NCBI GenBank assembly: GCA_018806915.1
Contig: JAGKQI010000052.1
Span: 1 to 64,000, forward strand
Source of the DNA: Phytophthora colocasiae
Taxonomy: Eukaryota; Oomycota; Peronosporomycetes; Peronosporales; Peronosporaceae
Direction: 5' to 3'
DNA length: 64,000 bases
Shown: positions 61,632-64,000 of the stretch, piece after piece
Numbering within the stretch: the first letter of the stretch is position 1
Layout of the letters: each line of letters begins with the position of its first letter
Translations under genes and position numbers: made by a program
Notes under the pieces: generated by a model
Database searches by the model: none
What the model was told of the DNA's origin: nothing
The model's input: the letters and a program-made list of their open reading frames with translations, nothing else

Positions 61632-63123
61632 CGCGATGGAGCTGTCTTTGTCTGGCTGTCGAGGTGCTGGACAACTCTGGTGTGTAATTGGTCAAAAGTT
61701 TTATGTGGGGATGGAGCTGTAGCGAACGCAGCTCAAGACGATACGGGACTTTTTCTACTGCGATCTCTACCCGAGGTACAAAGCGAACACGCTCTTAGAG
61801 GCGATGGGCCCGCTGTGCTTGGAGTCCAAGTTGGACCGACGAGTTGACATCGTGAGCTGAGTCACTTGAATCGGCGCACTGCAGAAGATGATCGGCACCT
61901 GCTGCTGTCGCGGCACAAATACGCTTAGCAATGGGTTTTCACGGCATGTTGATTGCCGCCCGCAGCGAGGAAGGAGATCAAGTAGCAGCGGGTAAACGCA
62001 TCGCCTTGCAATCCAGCTGCACGTGACACAGCTACAGGATCATGTCGACCAGGATGCTTTGCCACATGCGATCATAGCATGATCCACACTGTCTTACCAA
62101 AACGAGTCGCACGCCGTAGTCCCTTGTGGCGACACAGGGGCCAAGTTGGTTGCGGCGCCAGCAAGACGAGCCGTATAACATCAACGAAGCACCACTCGCT
62201 TGCTCGACGAGAGACCCTGAGAGACTTCGCGACCGCGGGGTGGGAATTGTCTTGCGTGGCACGAAGGTAACGCTGGGTTGGGCCAGAGACCGCGACGTCG
62301 GATTGAGCCCCTCTCGGTGCGCTGTTAGGCTTTGGCTACACGTCAATGACGCAAGGCAAAGGCCACCTTGGAATCCAGATCGGATAGGACAGCGTGCCAG
62401 TAAACGCTACGCGCACACCACCAAGACATGAAGCTTGATTTGGGAGCGCTCAGTGTGCTGGGAAGACACTCATGTCCGTCCGTCTGGTTACGTCGTCTTC
62501 GATACGGAGACGATGATGTACGGCCCGACAACCGCTGCGTGAACATGGGATTGACTCGCTTGTGGCATCAATTGGATAGTCTGGCAGTACCGGTAACAAG
62601 GAGATCTCTCTGCCGGTACATGAAGCAGCTTGACATGTTTGCTCTCTGGGGTGTGATCCATGCAAATTTGATACAGGTTTCTGCCGCAATAAAGAAGTTG
62701 GAGTCTGCATGCAAATGGCAAGGTTATAAGAAATAGACAAGACAGTTCAATTTAAAAATATTGTCAGGTCATAAAATGGTGATATGCAGCTCGGAAGGTT
62801 ATCGGTTTTTCAGGCTTCCTTATTGAGGCAGAAGTGTACTGGTATTCCATCATGGTATGCACAAACTGCAGGAAATTCATGCGCAGGCTTCGGGACAACA
62901 CTATGTTGAACACGGCGCGTGCTACGAGACGCGGATTCATGGTACAGTAGTCTGTAGTTCGTCGCGTTCACGGGTCGTGAATTACTGCATCGGCTACGCT
63001 GATAATATTGCGTCTGCATAAGCTGCTGTAAAGCCAGTGGCAAGGACTACAAGGACAACTACAGCTGTGGAAGTTGATTCGGTGGACAGCTATTGTGCTT
63101 GGAAGTTGCCCTTCTACTGTACT
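61632..63123. other. Region without recognised gene
   Basis: Short to medium ORFs on both strands (e.g. plus 62428-62736, minus 62032-62346) lack recognised domains. Probably decayed mobile or intergenic sequence. It ends at the copia LTR. Confidence 0.35.
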
Positions 63124-63660
63124 GTACAAGTAAGGAATTGAGAGTGGCGAATGAGGCTTGTTGTCGATGTGAGCAGAAGGAAGGAAATCTGAAAGTGAGT
63201 TTATTTGAGTTAGTCCGCTTTGTCCTGCTTGTTCCTTCCTACTCCTGTAGCTCTCCTAGCGTCTCCCTCATTTGACTTCATTTAACTATATGCATGTGCA
63301 ACGGACACACTTGAGTGGGACGGGCACGGGCCGTCGGCCAATAACAGTGTCCTGGGACGGACACACCCGATTGGGACGGACACGGTCCATACTCAAAACC
63401 AGTTGGGACGGACACACCCGATTGAGACGGACACGGTCTGTCTCGTCAATGCATGTGATTATCCATGCTAATCACAGCTGTTGATCCGACTTCAACTGTC
63501 TCGCCCAATCATATCCACGCAACCCCAGGTGATCCGCCAATCAGGTCGCAGTATTCGCTTCACTTCAACTGCAGCCCCCAGAGGCACGCGCCTCGCACGC
63601 GCAGACCGTGAGGCTCGTAGCAGGGGCCCAGCGAATAGACAGCGAAGTGCAACCACAACA
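63124..63660 (-). repeat. 3' LTR of a Ty1/copia retrotransposon
   Basis: On minus the LTR begins TGTTGTGGTTGC at 63660 and ends ACTTGTACA at 63124, with TG...CA ends. Just before it is the purine tract TGAGTGGGGG (63670-63661), where plus-strand priming would start, then the pol end. The other LTR is outside the window, so the boundary at 63124 is inferred. A tandem repeat of a GGGACGGACAC-type unit lies inside. Confidence 0.6.
63304..63443. repeat. Tandem repeat in the LTR
   Basis: TGGGACGGACACACCCGATT and GGGACGGACACGGTC words alternate about six times, with one unit of about 50 bp (63353-63403) repeated next to itself. It lies in the probable U3 part and could be regulatory. Confidence 0.65.
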
Positions 63661-63667
63661 CCCCCAC

Positions 63668-64000
63668 TCAATTCGATGTCTTGAGGTTGGGGCCAACGTT
63701 GCTCCGCATCATCAAGTAGCGTAGCGTCTTCGACGTCAGACCCTTCGTCATGTAGTCGGCGAGCTGGTTCTTGGTGTCGATGTACTCCAGCTCGACTTCG
63801 TTGCTCACCACCTTCTCGCGAATGAAGTGGTAGCGAATGTCGATGTGCTTGGTGCGAGCTTGGTAACCGACGTTCTTAGCCAGGGCCATCGCACCTTGGT
63901 TGTCCTCGTAGATCACGGTAGCCCTCACTTGTTCAGCACCAATGTCCTTCAGCAGTCGGCGCATCCAGACACACTCCTTCACACAGTCGCTCAGCGCCAT
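63668..64000 (-). CDS. Ty1/copia polyprotein, RNase H C-terminal end (partial)
   Basis: 110 codons, open to the window edge at 64000. VIYEDNQGAMALAKNVGYQA and RTKHIDIRYHFIREKV are the typical end of copia RNase H. YIDTKNQLADYMTKGLTSK follows and the protein stops shortly before the purine tract. The rest of pol lies beyond the window. No stop or frameshift is seen in this part, so the element may be relatively young. Confidence 0.9.
   Translation of the reverse strand: MALSDCVKECVWMRRLLKDIGAEQVRATVIYEDNQGAMALAKNVGYQARTKHIDIRYHFIREKVVSNEVELEYIDTKNQLADYMTKGLTSKTLRYLMMRSNVGPNLKTSN

Noticed and set aside
63304..63443. CRISPR-like array
   Set aside because: Repeats are degenerate and adjacent without uniform unique spacers, and lie in a eukaryotic LTR.

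Overview
The window looks like nuclear DNA of a plant-pathogenic oomycete, most likely Phytophthora or a close relative. The gene content supports this: M96 mating-specific family relics, Crinkler (CRN) and NLP effector relics, Kazal-type inhibitor relics, PAN/apple-domain secreted proteins, START-FYVE proteins and short HSF-type factors. Introns are short (about 58-81 nt, GT-AG). Several genes have an oomycete-type initiator of the form TCAYTYYNCAWTTT about 20-60 nt before the ATG. No virus, bacterial operon, CRISPR array, rRNA or tRNA was recognised.

Layout. Positions 1-24.2 kb are a gene graveyard. Nearly every recognisable gene is broken by stops and frameshifts: two M96-like genes, a GNAT acetyltransferase, a GT61 glycosyltransferase, an intron-rich SAMHD1-like dNTPase, Kazal-like inhibitors, an NLP, a cytosolic 5'-nucleotidase, a SWEET transporter and a Crinkler. 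A 3.4-kb PIF/Harbinger transposon (8294-11702, TAA target duplication) sits among them. From 24.4 to 27.2 kb lies an unfamiliar protein built of repeats of about 70 residues, spread over several frames. Then come an ankyrin protein, a second SWEET gene with a lost start codon and a frameshift, and three tandem START-FYVE paralogues. One paralogue is intact, one is frameshifted and one has an in-frame TAG; a small TA-flanked transposon with a DNA-binding-only ORF sits between the last two.

Positions 36.7-54.5 kb hold the healthiest genes: a tandem pair of NmrA-like reductases, a tandem pair of four-PAN-domain secreted proteins, a spliced isoprenylcysteine carboxyl methyltransferase (ICMT), a spliced C1orf109/AIRIM-like gene, a small secreted peptide, and two convergent HSF-type factors. 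A 2.5-kb MULE (49319-51825, 113-bp TIRs, 9-bp target duplication) lies just upstream of the first HSF gene. Its transposase is internally inverted. A hAT-type miniature element lies at 40481-41057.

Positions 54.7-64 kb are mainly mobile DNA. A hAT element (54763-60988, 8-bp target duplication) is split by a nested piggyBac element (56128-58628, TTAA duplication). Beyond degraded fragments, the window ends in the RNase H end and 3' LTR of a Ty1/copia retrotransposon. TIRs and target duplications were found by reading both strands. Family names come from motif recognition without database searches.
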